In this document: piece by piece, positions 1-12,600 of the stretch
How positions within the stretch are numbered: position 1 is the first letter of the stretch
How the letters are laid out: every line of letters begins with the position of its first letter
From: Protula sp. h YS-2021
Lineage: Eukaryota; Annelida; Polychaeta; Sabellida; Serpulidae
Length of the DNA: 64,000 nt
NCBI GenBank assembly: GCA_949752745.1
Contig: OX457028.1
Span: 24,616,927 to 24,680,926 of the forward strand
Direction: 5' to 3'
Notes under the pieces: generated by a model
Told to the model about the DNA's origin: nothing
Database searches by the model: none
Seen by the model: only the letters and a program-made list of their open reading frames with translations
Program-made: the position numbers and the translations under genes

Positions 1-1626
1 GAGTTTCACTGTATTTTATTGCAATGTCTCGTTAATGAACACCTCTATACTCTGAGCAGTGAAAACTTGCTGGGGTCCCAAATGGTCAATGTCAGTGCAA
101 ACAAACCTCTAATTTGTGAATACAAGACATTTTATCTTGTCCCACATGCAGTGTACCTTATATTAGCTGGAGGCGGGATTAGTTATGTTTACTTCGTTGC
201 GGCCTGAGTTATGTGCTCATCGCCCCCAAGTACATGGGGACAATACGACAAGGATTGAAATAATGACACATCACCCTTAGCGTTGGGGATAAAGCCTAAT
301 TAAGAAAACAGACATAATTATTTCATATTAATTTCAGTGACATTGTAATCTGCAAATAGATGCGTACCTTATATTTGTTGTGTTATGAAAGTGCGCAGTA
401 TAAAAAATGGGTTTGTTTTATTTGAATCTTAAAAATCACCTTCGGACTTAAGAAAATCTTGAACACCTCGATATAGTGAACATTTTGCTCGGTCCCCGGA
501 GTGTCCATTATAGAGGATTTACTGCACACAAAAAATTTTGTCACTAGCACCTTTAGAACCACAAACTCAGAGCAATCACAAAGGACAGATATTGTACAGG
601 CCACAGTAAGCCGAGATGAAAAATCGAGCATTTTGCAAAGAATGGGGTGAACAATTACCAATAGAAACCTTCCCTAGTCGGTTGCCTCTCCCCAAGCGGC
701 CATCCATACAAGCTCATATAAGGGCGGGTACAGATGGGAATAGAACCCCCCCCCCCCCCCCCGCTTTCTTTTTATTTACACACTTAATGGGTAGCCTATA
801 AAGTACACAAAACTTAAGACTTTGACAGGCCTCTAGACCTATAATTTTTAAAATTCAAGCTTTTGCCCTGTTCACAATGCGGATTTGCTTAGGATTAGCA
901 TAACTTATCTTGAGTATGCAAAGCACACATTTGAGATTAACTAATCCTCACAAGAAAACCCGCAATTTGAACTGTCAACGAATTTGTTTGGTCTAGCTAA
1001 AAATTCTCAAAAGCATAATGACGTCACGCGGAAGAATAATGTCATGTTCGGATGAAGTGCGTGAGTCAGTTCTAAAGCAAATCCGCAATATGAAAAGAGT
1101 ATGAAGATTAACTTGACGTAAGAGCGTGACATTTTCCTTCTGCTCCTTGATACGCCCGTTGGCTTGTTTGCTCATTTCAACCGAATGAAGACTTTTAATG
1201 TGTCTTTCTGCTACACTCTTTTTGTCATTGGTCACATATTTCATTTACTTTTAACAAGGAATAGACAGGTTCAGAATATAAACAAGATCAGCTTCTTTCT
1301 GGTTCAAGGGCAGATTGTTATTTATTATTTATTTAGGTAGCATCTTCACCAGCTGTCACTCTTACCCCATTCAAAGACCATGGAAACGATATCCTCTGGA
1401 GATTCTTTTTGTTTGGAAGAGGTGGGGGAGGGGTAGGGGTCTGGGTTTTTTAGCTATATCAAGTTCATTTTCTTTATATAATGTAAACATGAAAACATGG
1501 CCCTTTCTCGATTCAGCTTGAACCTAGTAAAATGAAAAAAAAAATACGCCTTAAGTACAACTACTTGTACAGTCCCAGGCCCCTCCGAGCACCGCCCCCT
1601 CCCCTCCCCTAAACACAAACAGTTAC
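1..1626. other. Non-coding stretch left of the guanylate cyclase exon
   Basis: I see no convincing exon on either strand. The next exon of the minus-strand guanylate cyclase-like gene should lie further left, but no open frame here resembles the rest of an ANF-receptor domain. A poly-C tract lies at about 748-762. Around 465-525 a CACCTCG start, the word GTCCCCGGAGTGTCC and an end GAGGATTTACTG look like a degraded pogo-like miniature element of the type seen better preserved at 44,260 and 50,851. Confidence 0.5.
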
Positions 1627-1939
1627 CTCTGGTGTTGTTATACGTCTTCTCCACGATATCAGGAAATGGGTTCAGCTGGTGGGTGTTGTAATATGGGTCT
1701 TGGTAGCTGCAGTCATCGGTAATCGTTAAGCCGTTCGCCGCCGACAATTGCCGAAGTTTCGTAGCGATGCTCTGCCAGCTGTTCCTACTTGATGAGGACG
1801 CAACAACGATGCTAAATTTCCTCCATTTAAATTTAAGAAGAAGCGCAATGATTGATTTGGTGATTTGCTCGGCAGGTGGCGAAGTCCTCGCGAATGTTGG
1901 GTATAAGATCTTATTTGATACTTGGTGATCGGCACATTT
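1627..1939 (-). CDS. Receptor guanylate cyclase-like gene, second coding exon (ANF-receptor domain)
   Basis: This 313-bp exon encodes 104 residues beginning KCADHQVSNKILYPTFART and running through FKWRKFSIVV to YNNTR. It continues the ligand-binding fold begun in the exon at 3425-3808. The pattern PMISY-KC...YPTFARTxPP...KFKW is typical of the extracellular domain of invertebrate receptor guanylate cyclases (Gyc32E/Gyc76C and natriuretic-peptide-receptor type), which bind an extracellular ligand and control an intracellular cyclase. The acceptor is a polypyrimidine run ending TTTTTACAG just upstream (1940-1942). The donor is AGAG|GTAACT at 1627/1626. The exon enters in phase 0 and leaves one base over. 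Kinase-homology and cyclase domains are not in the window, so a natriuretic clearance-type receptor without cyclase cannot be excluded. Confidence 0.85.
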
Positions 1940-3424
1940 CTGTAAAAATAAAAGAAATCGTGAAATGCGGGTGTAACCCAGAATCGGTGACATTTACTAT
2001 TCGACCATTTGTTTATAAAATTATAATACTTTTATACAGATATTAGTCAGGAAAATCAAAAGTTCTTTTGTGAAGAAGCTGTTCAGTTTTAAAAGCTCGG
2101 CGATTACGGAAGTTTTCGGGTTTAACGGGATTAACGTGATCTGTACTTCATCGAGTTTGCCTTGGATCTGCACTGGGTTATATAAAACACAGGGCCTCTT
2201 GTGCAATCGTAAACAAAAATTAAAGTGGCAGATGTACAAAATCAAGAGATATCAGCCATAGATAACTTTTAGATAAGAGGGAAGATTCTCATTGGGTATC
2301 TGTTTATTTTCTTCAGGCCCAAAATGGATGGCAATGTGTGCCCGAATACTTTGAATGAAATACTTTGAATGAATGTTCTTGACAACTGTGGCGAAAATTC
2401 CATCAGGGACAGGTTAACAAGAGGAAACGAGGGGAGGGAAGGGGGGGAAGGGGGGGGGGTCACTCCAGTTATCTACACCATGGCTATTTTTTTGTTTACT
2501 TGTCGTCCTGTCAGCATGGTCATTTTTTCATATGAGTTTAATCTTTCACGTTTTCTTGTGTTTACACTTCTTTCTTGTTTCAGTAAATTCGTTTGCAGAC
2601 TGCAATCCGTGCCCAAGTATTAGGGTTTTGCTACCCTATTTCGAAAATAAAACACGATATGCTGGGCGTTAAAAAAACTGGAGAAAGTAGGGGGAGTGGC
2701 ACTATTAGGAGGGACTATTACTATGACTTTTTAAAAGGGCCCCTAAACGCGGAAAATTTGACATTTTACTTTTTTTTAACCAAACGCGAAAGAACGCCCG
2801 TTTTGCGGTGACACGTACTGAATGAAAATAATCCAATCCTTTTTTTTAAAGGAATTGGCACTCCACAGATTGCGTCGTTCCCTTTTTAATTGCATTGTGA
2901 CACATATGATACCAAATGCCACCCCCGGCATTTGGTAGAAGATGTGTTACCATGCGTGTACAAACAAACGCAGACAAGAGCTAATTTGGCGTTAGATGCA
3001 GTCCACCTGGAGTCCAAATTTCGTTAACAAAAATGCAGACGTTTCATTTAGCACTCCATCAACAAAAAGACACATCGCAAAAAAAAAAAGCCTGCACACA
3101 CTTTGAAAATGTCTGTCTAGTTTTCGGACCATGATTTCAGTCACGCGCGCCTGCTAGCAGCGCCTGTGGTCACGTATATACAACTGAGTGAATGAAGGAA
3201 AAAGAGTGTTGTAGTTTTAATGCCGGTGCACACATAGAGTTATCGGCGGATCCGTAATGTATTGGTGCTGAATTATGGTGCACAACGGATTGCTCTTTTA
3301 ATGGTGATAGTGACGCCGTTCATAGATTTACACTCGCTGGTCATTTGTGTTCGGTATAGGCGTTCATCTGAAGCAATAAAAGAAAGCATTAAAACTTAAA
3401 ATGTTATAAACAAAACGTACTTAC
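1940..3424 (-). other. Intron between the two guanylate cyclase-like exons
   Basis: This 1,485-bp intron is inferred from a strong donor (TAT|GTAAGT) and acceptor (TTTTTACAG|AAATG) that join complete codons. It holds a G-rich tract at about 2,430-2,458 and otherwise unremarkable AT-rich sequence. Confidence 0.75.
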
Positions 3425-3808
3425 ATAGGAAATCATTGGGAGGTTTAACGCGGCTGCAACTCGGGCTTCTACGTCACACGAATCCTCCGGGCCAATGAAA
3501 GCGATCGCACCTCTCCGCCATTGGTCAATCAGTGAATTGGTTCCTATCAGCGTATCAGATTCTGTGTTGTTCCAAATAAACTGGAGGTGGTGCCCCGGAA
3601 GAATCGAGGAATCGTTGTTGATGTGGTCCACGGCTAGTGTCATTGCACCGGAAATTAATAATCCTTGCATTAGCTTATATTCTTTCCCGTAAATCCAGCG
3701 CGAAAGAAGATAGCCAATTGTGAAATTGTCAGTATAGACAAGGGTAAAATTGATCAGCGTTGATACTAGGATATATCTCTGTAGTATCCAAGTCATCTTC
3801 GTCACCAT
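3425..3808 (-). CDS. Receptor guanylate cyclase-like gene, first coding exon with signal peptide
   Basis: Reading leftwards from the ATG at 3808-3806, the exon encodes 128 residues: a hydrophobic signal peptide (about residues 6-24, WILQRYILVSTLINFTLV), then TIGYLLSRW, GAMTLAVDHINNDSSILPG and the segment IGPEDSCDVEARVAAALNLP ending in MISY. The GPxxxCxxEAxxAAxxNLPMISY signature is the classic ANF-receptor/receptor guanylate cyclase ligand-binding motif with its conserved cysteine. It ends on a complete codon at TAT|GTAAGT (3425/3424). Splicing to 1939 gives MISY|KCAD, exactly the family junction. Just upstream of the ATG is a T-rich tract ending CTTAAG (about 3811-3830), which looks like a 3' splice site, so an untranslated first exon may lie to the right. 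Only about 230 of an expected 1,000 or more residues are in the window. Confidence 0.85.
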
Positions 3809-3809
3809 C

Positions 3810-3833
3810 CTTAAGACAAATAAATAAAAAAGC
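3810..3833 (-). other. Candidate 3' splice site for a 5' UTR intron
   Basis: On the minus strand a run of T-rich sequence (TTTTTTATTTATTTGTCTTAAG) directly precedes GATGG of the start codon. This fits a splice acceptor two bases before the ATG. No partner donor was identified. Confidence 0.4.
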
Positions 3834-3839
3834 AATATC

Positions 3840-5683
3840 CAAATGTTAAAACTAAAAAAATGTCATTTCAAAGAACTATTATACTGTTCGATAAAAAGAA
3901 AATTGTTTTTTTTTTAAAATAATAAGCATGGAGGCGTTTGTTTAATGTTTCTTAGGAAGTTGGAAATCCTATACGTCAAATAATTTCAAGCTGTCATTTT
4001 TAAACACCACTTTCTGTTTCATCTGCCACTTTATTATCTTGGATGATTTCTACAAAGTAATATTCATGCATTATACAAACATAAAGTATAATCTCGAAAC
4101 AGGAGAGCCATTGGGACCGGACAGAAATGGTCCGATTTCCCGATGGTGCCATATTAGCGAATTGCTTAATTATCACGGTAGTTTGCAGAAATAGTACCAT
4201 TTGTGAGGTAGTTCCATTTGCCGGAAGGGGACCATCCCGTTGTTCCAGTGTATTTCCTTAGATTTTTTTTTTGCTTTCGTTCATTGTGAATAATTAAAAT
4301 CTGTGATAACTTTTAGTCACATCACCGACAACAACATTATCTTTGTTTCACATGTCATGATCATCAATGCTCTACATTCTCTATGGTACCAATAATCTAC
4401 AAATTACAGTTCTGCACCTCAGCTTACCTTGGGTCGAGTAGCATCGACTATAGCACAATAAGCCCCTTAAGTAACAGGAAAATCCTAGGGCTAAATAACT
4501 GTTATTTTTTTCTGCTATGGAATTGCACTCGAGACAATGCATCGAAAATAGATCTGAAAACAAAACTTTAAAAAAAGCTGTTTGTTCAATAATCCTGACC
4601 GTCAAAGTGATCATTTCATCCAATTCGCATTTAATGCTCACATTTGCTACACTCACACCTCAATGCCCGCCAGGTGGCGACAGACTCCTGCCAGCAAATG
4701 AGGCGCTAAAAAGCAACCTGACAGCAGCGTCATGAATAGCCCTCATTGCTGAGACAAGAACGGGGAGGGGAGCATCTGTGGGTGTTCTTCAGTTTCCCAC
4801 AAATGGCCGGTCTTAAACTTTGGGGGGGGGGGGGGGGGAGGATATGCGTGATTAGCAGCCATAAGCTCCCCCTCTGAAAAACTCGTGTCATATGTATGTA
4901 TTATAGACCTATTCCCCACATCTGGGAGAAATGCCATTTGTTCTAAATCAATTACACACATTTTGATGTGATGAAGCTAATGAATGGCTTTTATCGAAGC
5001 ATCCAAATTTAATATGATCAATTCCGAGCCTCGCATTGAGCCGGCATTTTGTTTAGGGTCGTGATGACCCCATTCTTGGAAACATTAAGGTGTATAGAAA
5101 TCCAATGGAAAGATAATGATGTTTATTTCCTCCAAGTTTTTAGTCTTTAGTCCAGGGTCGTTGTTTGCAAGTGATATGAGAAAAGCAATTTACATTAACA
5201 GGAAAGGAGATTTGCAGTAATCCTTATAGCTGTGCTCACTTAAACTATTCGCCCTCACTTGAAAGCGCAGTCACTAAATTTATTCAACTGTAATTTTACT
5301 GCAATGCTGTGCTTAAAATAGTGACTAATTTCGTAAACTTGAGCTTTTACCAATAACACTAGAGAGAAAAAAACACGCATAATATGCTGTCCTGAATGTC
5401 CCTGGCCAAATGTCGGGATACCGCACAACGCAGATAGCTATTTAGTCAGCCTGTGCATTTCCTTGTCTAAATTTAGACCAGGCATATGAGGAAATTGTGT
5501 CTGACCATGCGGCGACCCCGGCAAGTGTCGGAAAGACAATGGAGAGGCGGTGAGTGTAAAATTGGTGAGGTCTAGAGGTTGGTTTTTAAAGATGTTAAGT
5601 TGAAAAGACATCGGATAATAATCGCAGATGGGAAATGATTAATGTCTTCGTTTAGTCGCGGCAGAAATATACGTTTATTAAAC
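3840..5683. other. Non-coding stretch
   Basis: No supported gene. About 4,110-4,252 contains paired words (GGGACCGGACAG near the start, GGGGACCATCCC near the end, then CCAGTGTAT) like a degraded pogo-type miniature element. An uninterrupted G tract lies at about 4,823-4,840. Confidence 0.5.
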
Positions 5684-5685
5684 TA

Positions 5686-5837
5686 CAGTTTAACCTCGTA
5701 AATAGGACCGACCATGGGACAAAACTAAACCAACCCTTTTTCAATGTCGTCCTCTTTGTGTGCCTAAAGAACCCCATTTTCGATTCTGTAAAAAAATGAG
5801 TCCTTTTCCGGGATGGTCCTATCCAGATGTTCGACTG
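5686..5837. mobile_element. pogo/Tigger-like miniature inverted-repeat element
   Basis: A 152-bp element with ends CAGTTTAACCTCG and, on the other strand, CAGTCGAACATCT, flanked on both sides by TA. CAGTnnAACCTC ends with a TA target duplication are characteristic of non-autonomous pogo/Tigger-like elements of the Tc1/mariner superfamily. The interior has no coding capacity. Confidence 0.65.
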
Positions 5838-5839
5838 TA

Positions 5840-8800
5840 TTACACCCCGTACCAAATTCCAATATGCCTAAAAGGTACTGCAAGAGTGCCGAATTAATGA
5901 GAAACGTACGCTTGCAGTCTTTTGCAGTAGTACTGTTGGTTTGACATCGGTGTACCAAATTCGAATCGATTTGGAACCATACCGCAAACGGATTGACAGG
6001 CCGATATTGGACCGGTATTCCAGTCGATTTGAACTCATATTGCATAGAGGCCGGCAGTATTAAATCGGCGTACCGGTCGTGCAGTGTACCAAATATGACC
6101 GATTTGATTACTAATTGTGAAATACCCAAAGGCTACAAAGGACTTTGCAACAAGTATTTATTTTTTCGAACTTAAAAATATTCGATTATTTATTTATTTT
6201 TTGTTTTGTTTGATTCTAAGCATACATTTAGCTTGAACAAATAACAAAATTCAGATTTACACCTGATAATTCCTTGATCCCCCTTCCCTGTTTAATTGTT
6301 GAAATTCGCAGAAATATCAAAATTTAAGAGTAATACCTTACGTTCCATGGGAAAGAATGCAAAGAATATAAAGTAACTTACAGAATGTGTCTTGAAATAT
6401 TGTTCAGTAATTTTTTAAGTTGGTTGATGTTTTTTTTCTGTGTCCATGTGTCAAAGTCGCCCAAATGACTAGATTGTTTGTATTTCCCGTGTTTGCCTCT
6501 GCCTCGACTTGTCTGAATAAAACATTTTCCAACATAGTTAGGATGCATTCCTAACCATAGTTACGCCATCAAAATTCATGCAAAAACACTGTGGATCATA
6601 TTCGGTATACAGGTGGCATGCCGAAATTAATTAAGCGGCGGTAGGACTGCAGTTAAGAAGAAAAGATCTTAATAAAATTCGCTACAAATGCAGTTTTTCT
6701 GCGTAGAGTTTCAAAAAATGTCCTCTGTAACCGCTATATATTCGGTACACCAAAGGTAAGACTGTGGTTAGATGCGGTGCCCTTTCAGTTAATGTGTTAA
6801 ATGCACTGGAGTTGGGGTCTTTTGCAGTCTTTTACAGCCGTCTTTGAGGTACCGCGAAACAGCGGTATTGTTGCGGTTTCTTTAGGGTCAGTTTATTCCT
6901 TAGCGGTTCACTACCGGTATATTTGCGACATTTTGCAGTATATCCTTTCTGACCTGCCTTGTGTTCTTGCACCAATTGGCCAATGAGACGTTGTCGGAAA
7001 ACCGCCGAGTTTATTAAAAAATAAAATAAAGGTAAATTGTTCCAAAATAGCCGGTAAGATATACCCATTTAAAAGCAATGTTTCCATGAGGGAATGATAA
7101 ACTGTAGTGGGACATACGTGCTGAGTGTCTATTCAGCGAAGAAATCGATTTATTGAATTCACAGACGTGATGTTATTCGCGTAACTCTGCGATCTTTGGA
7201 CGGCGTCGCGTACACACAGTTATAATTACAGTGTACTACATACCGCACCGAGGAATGTATCCCTACTGTTATAATTCATGTGAATCATGCAAGTTAGAAC
7301 CGCTTCTTTTCTATCGTTTCAGTGACGCGTACATCACTATACGCATTCCGGAAACTTAGTCCTGTGTCTTGTGCCAAGCAATAACATCGATTAAAATATA
7401 AATATACTCGTATCGTTGTCAAACAGGTGATAAAATATTCAAGAGTTGATCCAAGTGCTTAGCAATTATAAACATTGCTCACCAAAAACAGCATCACCGA
7501 TTATGGCAACCCCACCAACATGTTTACGCGTACATGTTAGGAGAACGGAACAAACCTGGTCAGGACCAAACCGTCAATGGATCAAATATGTCCGGACTAA
7601 ACCGCCCCAAGTAGGGCATACGTGGAAATACACGCTCAAATACGAGAGTCCAAAGACATATCCCAATAGCACACAATAACCAAAGGAAAGATTGCAACAA
7701 CTTTTATCATCTTGTTAGATATATATCGGTGCCAAGAACTGAGCAAACATCAATACTTTCAAAGATTTAATAACCGACAGCTTGTTAAAAAAGTCAACAT
7801 TGAGTAAAAAAAAAAAAAACAATGAAAGCCCTGGAAATAAAAACTGAAACATCTGGTGGCTATCAGAACATCGGCAGCCAACTGAAAAGTAAAAACAGAA
7901 GCAAACTTTTTACCCAAGATTCTAATATAATTAATGTGGATTATTTTCCTTGAACCCTTTAGAATGTTTTAAGCTTTCATAAGTATATATTTGCTCACAC
8001 TTCCAGTCGTTTTGGGACATTTTATTGGCTGCTTAGACAAATGGCTAGGATGCTCATAGCATCGGCTTTATTGCCTCTTTTGCAGTTTGCAGTTGAGTGG
8101 CCTTGTATCCAGCAGGCGTGGCGGCCTAAGCACGGTTATTTGTACCACTGGAAGTTGTCAACTGGCCTCGTAAAATGACGCCATGTACTCAGCAGCACTT
8201 TCTCAGGCGGCCAGTGAGAGTGATCTCGGCGCATTGGAAAACCATAGATTCTATAGGCCTGACAAGACTTTGTATGGCAAGAATCTACAATAACTCGGCC
8301 AAATGCCGATATAAAACAGAATATACTGTTGTCGTTTTATAGCTATAAAACTGGCAAAAGAGTCACGGCAGAAAATGAAGCGGTGATAATTTTTTGAGCA
8401 AACGAGCCTTCTCAAATAAAACGTAGAGCTGTACAGTGTTAGTTCCTATACTCTCCTCTCGTAATCGCCTAAATCCCAAGCTCCACCGCCAGCAGACTTA
8501 TTGTACCAGGGGGTCGTCCAGTCTGGATAATATTAGACAACCCAACCAAACCCAGTAAATCTATTCCTGTATTTTGTCTATTGTAAATCTTCTGGTATAC
8601 ACTACTAAGTGTCCAGAGCAAGAGTGAAACTGTGCCAATCAAATTTAGACAAGATATTTTTTCTTTACCTATTTCTCACAAAGAGGTAATGGCTGACCCT
8701 CTGGTATAATACCTTCATTATGGAGATCATCTAACAAAGTCATACTTGTATAATCCCTTTATTTCTTCGCTGTAAACTCCCAATCTGTACCCACATCACA

Positions 8801-9460
8801 ATTAGGGTTCTTTAGACGTTAATATATAGTGAGAGTTACTCAGATGTTGACTGTCACAACTAAGTCACAGCACGCATTCTTGATGCTTCCTCATGTGGCC
8901 TATTTCTATAGAACATCATTAAAACAACGTCCATGCAACGTCTATTTGTGGTTTTTGATTGATGTCCACAGTTGATTAAGTCTTAACGAGAAGAAAGAAA
9001 TTTAGAAACAACAACAACACAAAGTGTTACTTCTAGATATGATGGTTAAATACCGTGGTGACATTAAATAGACGTAGACTTGACATTATGATGTTTAATG
9101 TGAAGGTCTACTGCATTGGACGAGCCTATGGGAGACAATAATTAAATTAACAGTCAAGAAACGTAGATATGTTGGAATGAGAGAAATGTTTATTCGGAGC
9201 GACACTTTAATGGAAATCCAAGTTATTTGCGTCTTCACTAACCGTCAACAGCATTCTAAAATTAACACCCAAATAAGAAACACCCGATAATCACAGTGCC
9301 TTAATGAATGTGGTGAAACGAATGAGATATATCGCGACCCGACAGAAAGGAAACATCATGTTGCGAAAGGCTATTCATTTAAAACAGGAAAGCCTATTTA
9401 TACATTTTATAAAATTGCGAGAATTATGTTATGCACAAGAGGTGCCTGAAAAAAAGGCCG
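5840..9460. other. Non-coding stretch
   Basis: No supported gene. The block 5,900-7,050 is rich in CCGGTAT/ACCGGTA words and short imperfect inversions and may be an old unclassified repeat. The rest is AT-rich unique-looking sequence. Confidence 0.45.
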
Positions 9461-9462
9461 CT

Positions 9463-9635
9463 AAACCACCACTACCACCGCTATCACCACCACACCCACC
9501 ACCACCACCACCACCACAACCACCATCATCATCATCATCATCATCATCATCGTCATCATCTTTTTTTCGTCATTGTCATTGTCGTTATATTATTGTTATT
9601 TTTGTTATTATTATTGTTATTACTGCACAATATTG
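9463..9635. repeat. Compound trinucleotide microsatellite (CCA)n-(CAT)n-(TTA)n
   Basis: A run of ACC/CCA triplets passes into ATC/CAT triplets and then into imperfect TTA/GTT triplets. The open frames across it (poly-Pro/Ser and poly-His) are products of the repeat and are not genes. Confidence 0.9.
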
Positions 9636-9639
9636 ATGT

Positions 9640-12600
9640 GACCCATATAAAGCCTTATAGGAACTGTGCTTGAAAACTTCATAAACTTCATAAGTAATTC
9701 ATCAAAAATCTGAAAACCGGCCGCTCTGACAGATGTTGATGAAAAGGGTGTTAATCTCACAGCCTACTGGAGCACTATCGAGAGACAACGTGGTTTGTTG
9801 AAGTTTATTGTTGGCACTGCGAATGTCGTCACAGGGCGGGTCCGAATCCTGCCCTGTCATTGAATGCTTTCTCATGAATATTCATTATTTCAGGTACATA
9901 ATCTATACATAATAATATTTGTTGCACATATATATCTCACCAAATTCTACGATCCACGTTTTTCTTATTCGACGATATCAATGATAGTGTCAAAAATCGG
10001 CCAAAGAGCAACTGGTCAGTAACTACATTTAAGAATTTAACCTCACTTCAATATTCTGAATATTCTTCCATTTTTTATGTACTGATCTGATACAACCATG
10101 CTTCAGGGCAGCTTCAAACTCACGAAAAATTAGCAACACAATCTGCTTTGGCAAATAGTATGCATGAGTTTTGCCATGCATGCAATAACCGTGATCTTAT
10201 TCGTATCACAAAATGATAGTCTTTCAGAGCAATTTATTTCGTGTAACCTCTATCCTATTGTGTTCCATCAGCACGAGTGTACGCTGGTGAAAAAGCACAG
10301 ATATGCAATGTTTAAAGGATATCCTACAAAATACCTCGCCACTTTGAGTAATAGCTAGTTACAAGGATTAGATTGTACGCATGGAGATGGTATTGCAAAG
10401 ATTGCTTTTGGGTGCACCCCACAATGATGTCACAGTGGGGGTAAGACATAATTGACTCGAACAAAGAGGGTGTGGCTGAGTTTGTGAGGAAATTGTGAAT
10501 CTCACTCAAAGTGAAACAAATGTAGCTTTAACATGATAGCTTACAGAACCGCAGAGAATATTCATCCCCCCTCCCCGTTTCAAGTGACATCCTCTTTAAC
10601 AATTCTTTTAAGAACGAGAACTGACCAATTATTTCGAGTGTTTTCACGGCCCAATGTTTGTGTAGCAATTAGATGGTGACTGGAAGGTATAATTAACACT
10701 TTAATCATTTATAACACAGAAAAACAATGGCACTTTCACCAGACAAGTTTCGTCAAGATGGAGAACAAAAAAGACTGATTAATGTGTAACTTATATGGAA
10801 GCAGCCACTCTGTGGTCTAAAACTTCACTGTGGCTCTCTCAGTGAGGTTTTATTCTCCATCCAATCGTTTTTAATTCCACAGTCAAAACAACAAAATGTA
10901 TAAATTAAATTTAAGTACGTATGAAAGACCTAGAAATATGCATTTTTTTATTTCAGATTTCAGTAGACATCTTTCAACTTGTTTTGAAGGAAAAGGATGA
11001 ATAATTTTGTTCTATATTAGCGTTTTCATCTGTTTTCTAAATTCACCCACAAACTTGTACTATATATGTATATATAATTAACGTTGTGATGTCATGGAAC
11101 GATTGACTTACGAAGGAATCTTCGCGTTACAACATGAAGGTGAAAATAAAGTCGAAAACAAAAAGCCAGGTGCACATCTTCAGATCAAGAACTACGTATG
11201 TGCGAAATTTGGAAGTCCTAGGACAAGTATGATCAGATGATTATCAAAGGAAAAACGATGGACCAAAAGAGAGAAAACGTGGTCCGAAACATTTGGCCTG
11301 GTACGACGTTGAATACATTTTTGCAAGCCTTCGACTTGCCAAATGGTAAATATCTACGTGTCCACCATTTACAAGCGGCTTTCAGCTATTTACGTTGTTT
11401 TCAACTTAGGTAACTTAGACGTGTTGCGATCAACTAGCATAAATTTGACAATACAACATTTTGCGTTGAGATAAACTGACTTGTCATCGAAAAGTTTTAT
11501 GTTTAAGCAATATAATAAAGTGATCCATTTTCTGTTTTTTTTTTGATTGCGTACGAGTGCATAAGTATCCATAACAATGTACCCGAATGAAAGCCGATAT
11601 ACAACCCACAATTTTTATTTATGCCTCCAATTTCAATGACTTTTATCGAAAATAGAAAATGCATATGACTGCGACTACTGTTTAATGATGATCTGCTGAA
11701 AGCCTCATTGAAATATTTTCACAAGCAAGTATTAAATATCATATTTTAATGGCTCATAACGCATAATTACCCAAATTTCGTCATCTCCACTCTATGTGAC
11801 GCTTCTTAAGCAATGAAAAATCCGTGAGTTATGTCCAAAAGCCTATTATTTACCTATTGAACCTGATATATATCAGCTTTTCTCCGCCAACAACGTAATC
11901 AACACATACAATATTAATTTAAATTATAAAGTGCTTGTTAAAAGACATCCGCAGGGTGAATTAATTTTTTTTCTGCAAATATGTGATCAGTGCAGAAGAA
12001 AGGATATTGCTTACCTTTAGATAATACTTTTACTGTCTGTTTAGAAATCCGCAGTGGTTGACACAGTCACACATTAGTATACTTCCATGGCACAGTGTAA
12101 GTATTTAAAAAGTGCTGTTGGTGTTATGTGACGGCCATGTTTCAAATTATCAATAATAGATTAATATTTATAGCGAAAATAATCTAAACATACATTTTAA
12201 CCTGAAAGCGACATTTACAATACAAAAACTCAATGTACGTCTTCAAGAGTGCTGATCTTGTGATAACTACGTTCCACAATGGAAATGACATCTAAAAGAT
12301 TCTACTTATATTCCATATCAATAAAACTTTAGACTGCCAGACTTTCATCCAGTAAAACGTAATTCACCAAGTGATGCTACACCAATGCTCTTTGCTGCAG
12401 TAATTTAACTATAAAGACTGTGCCCGTTCTATTTCGTGAGAGCGAAATATTACTGGGTATTGAGCTCTTTCTAAAACATTGCCGCTGTGTGACGACTAGA
12501 ATTTCTTATTCCGCGTGTAGACGTGTGTAGGCGGAGAGGTGTATCCTAGTAGAATATTTTAGATAATAATTAAGAAAATATAATTATTATGAAAGAAAGA

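Noticed and set aside
5764..6129. 121-codon minus-strand frame
   Set aside because: It overlaps a pogo-like miniature element, and its sequence shows no domain, signal peptide or splice sites.
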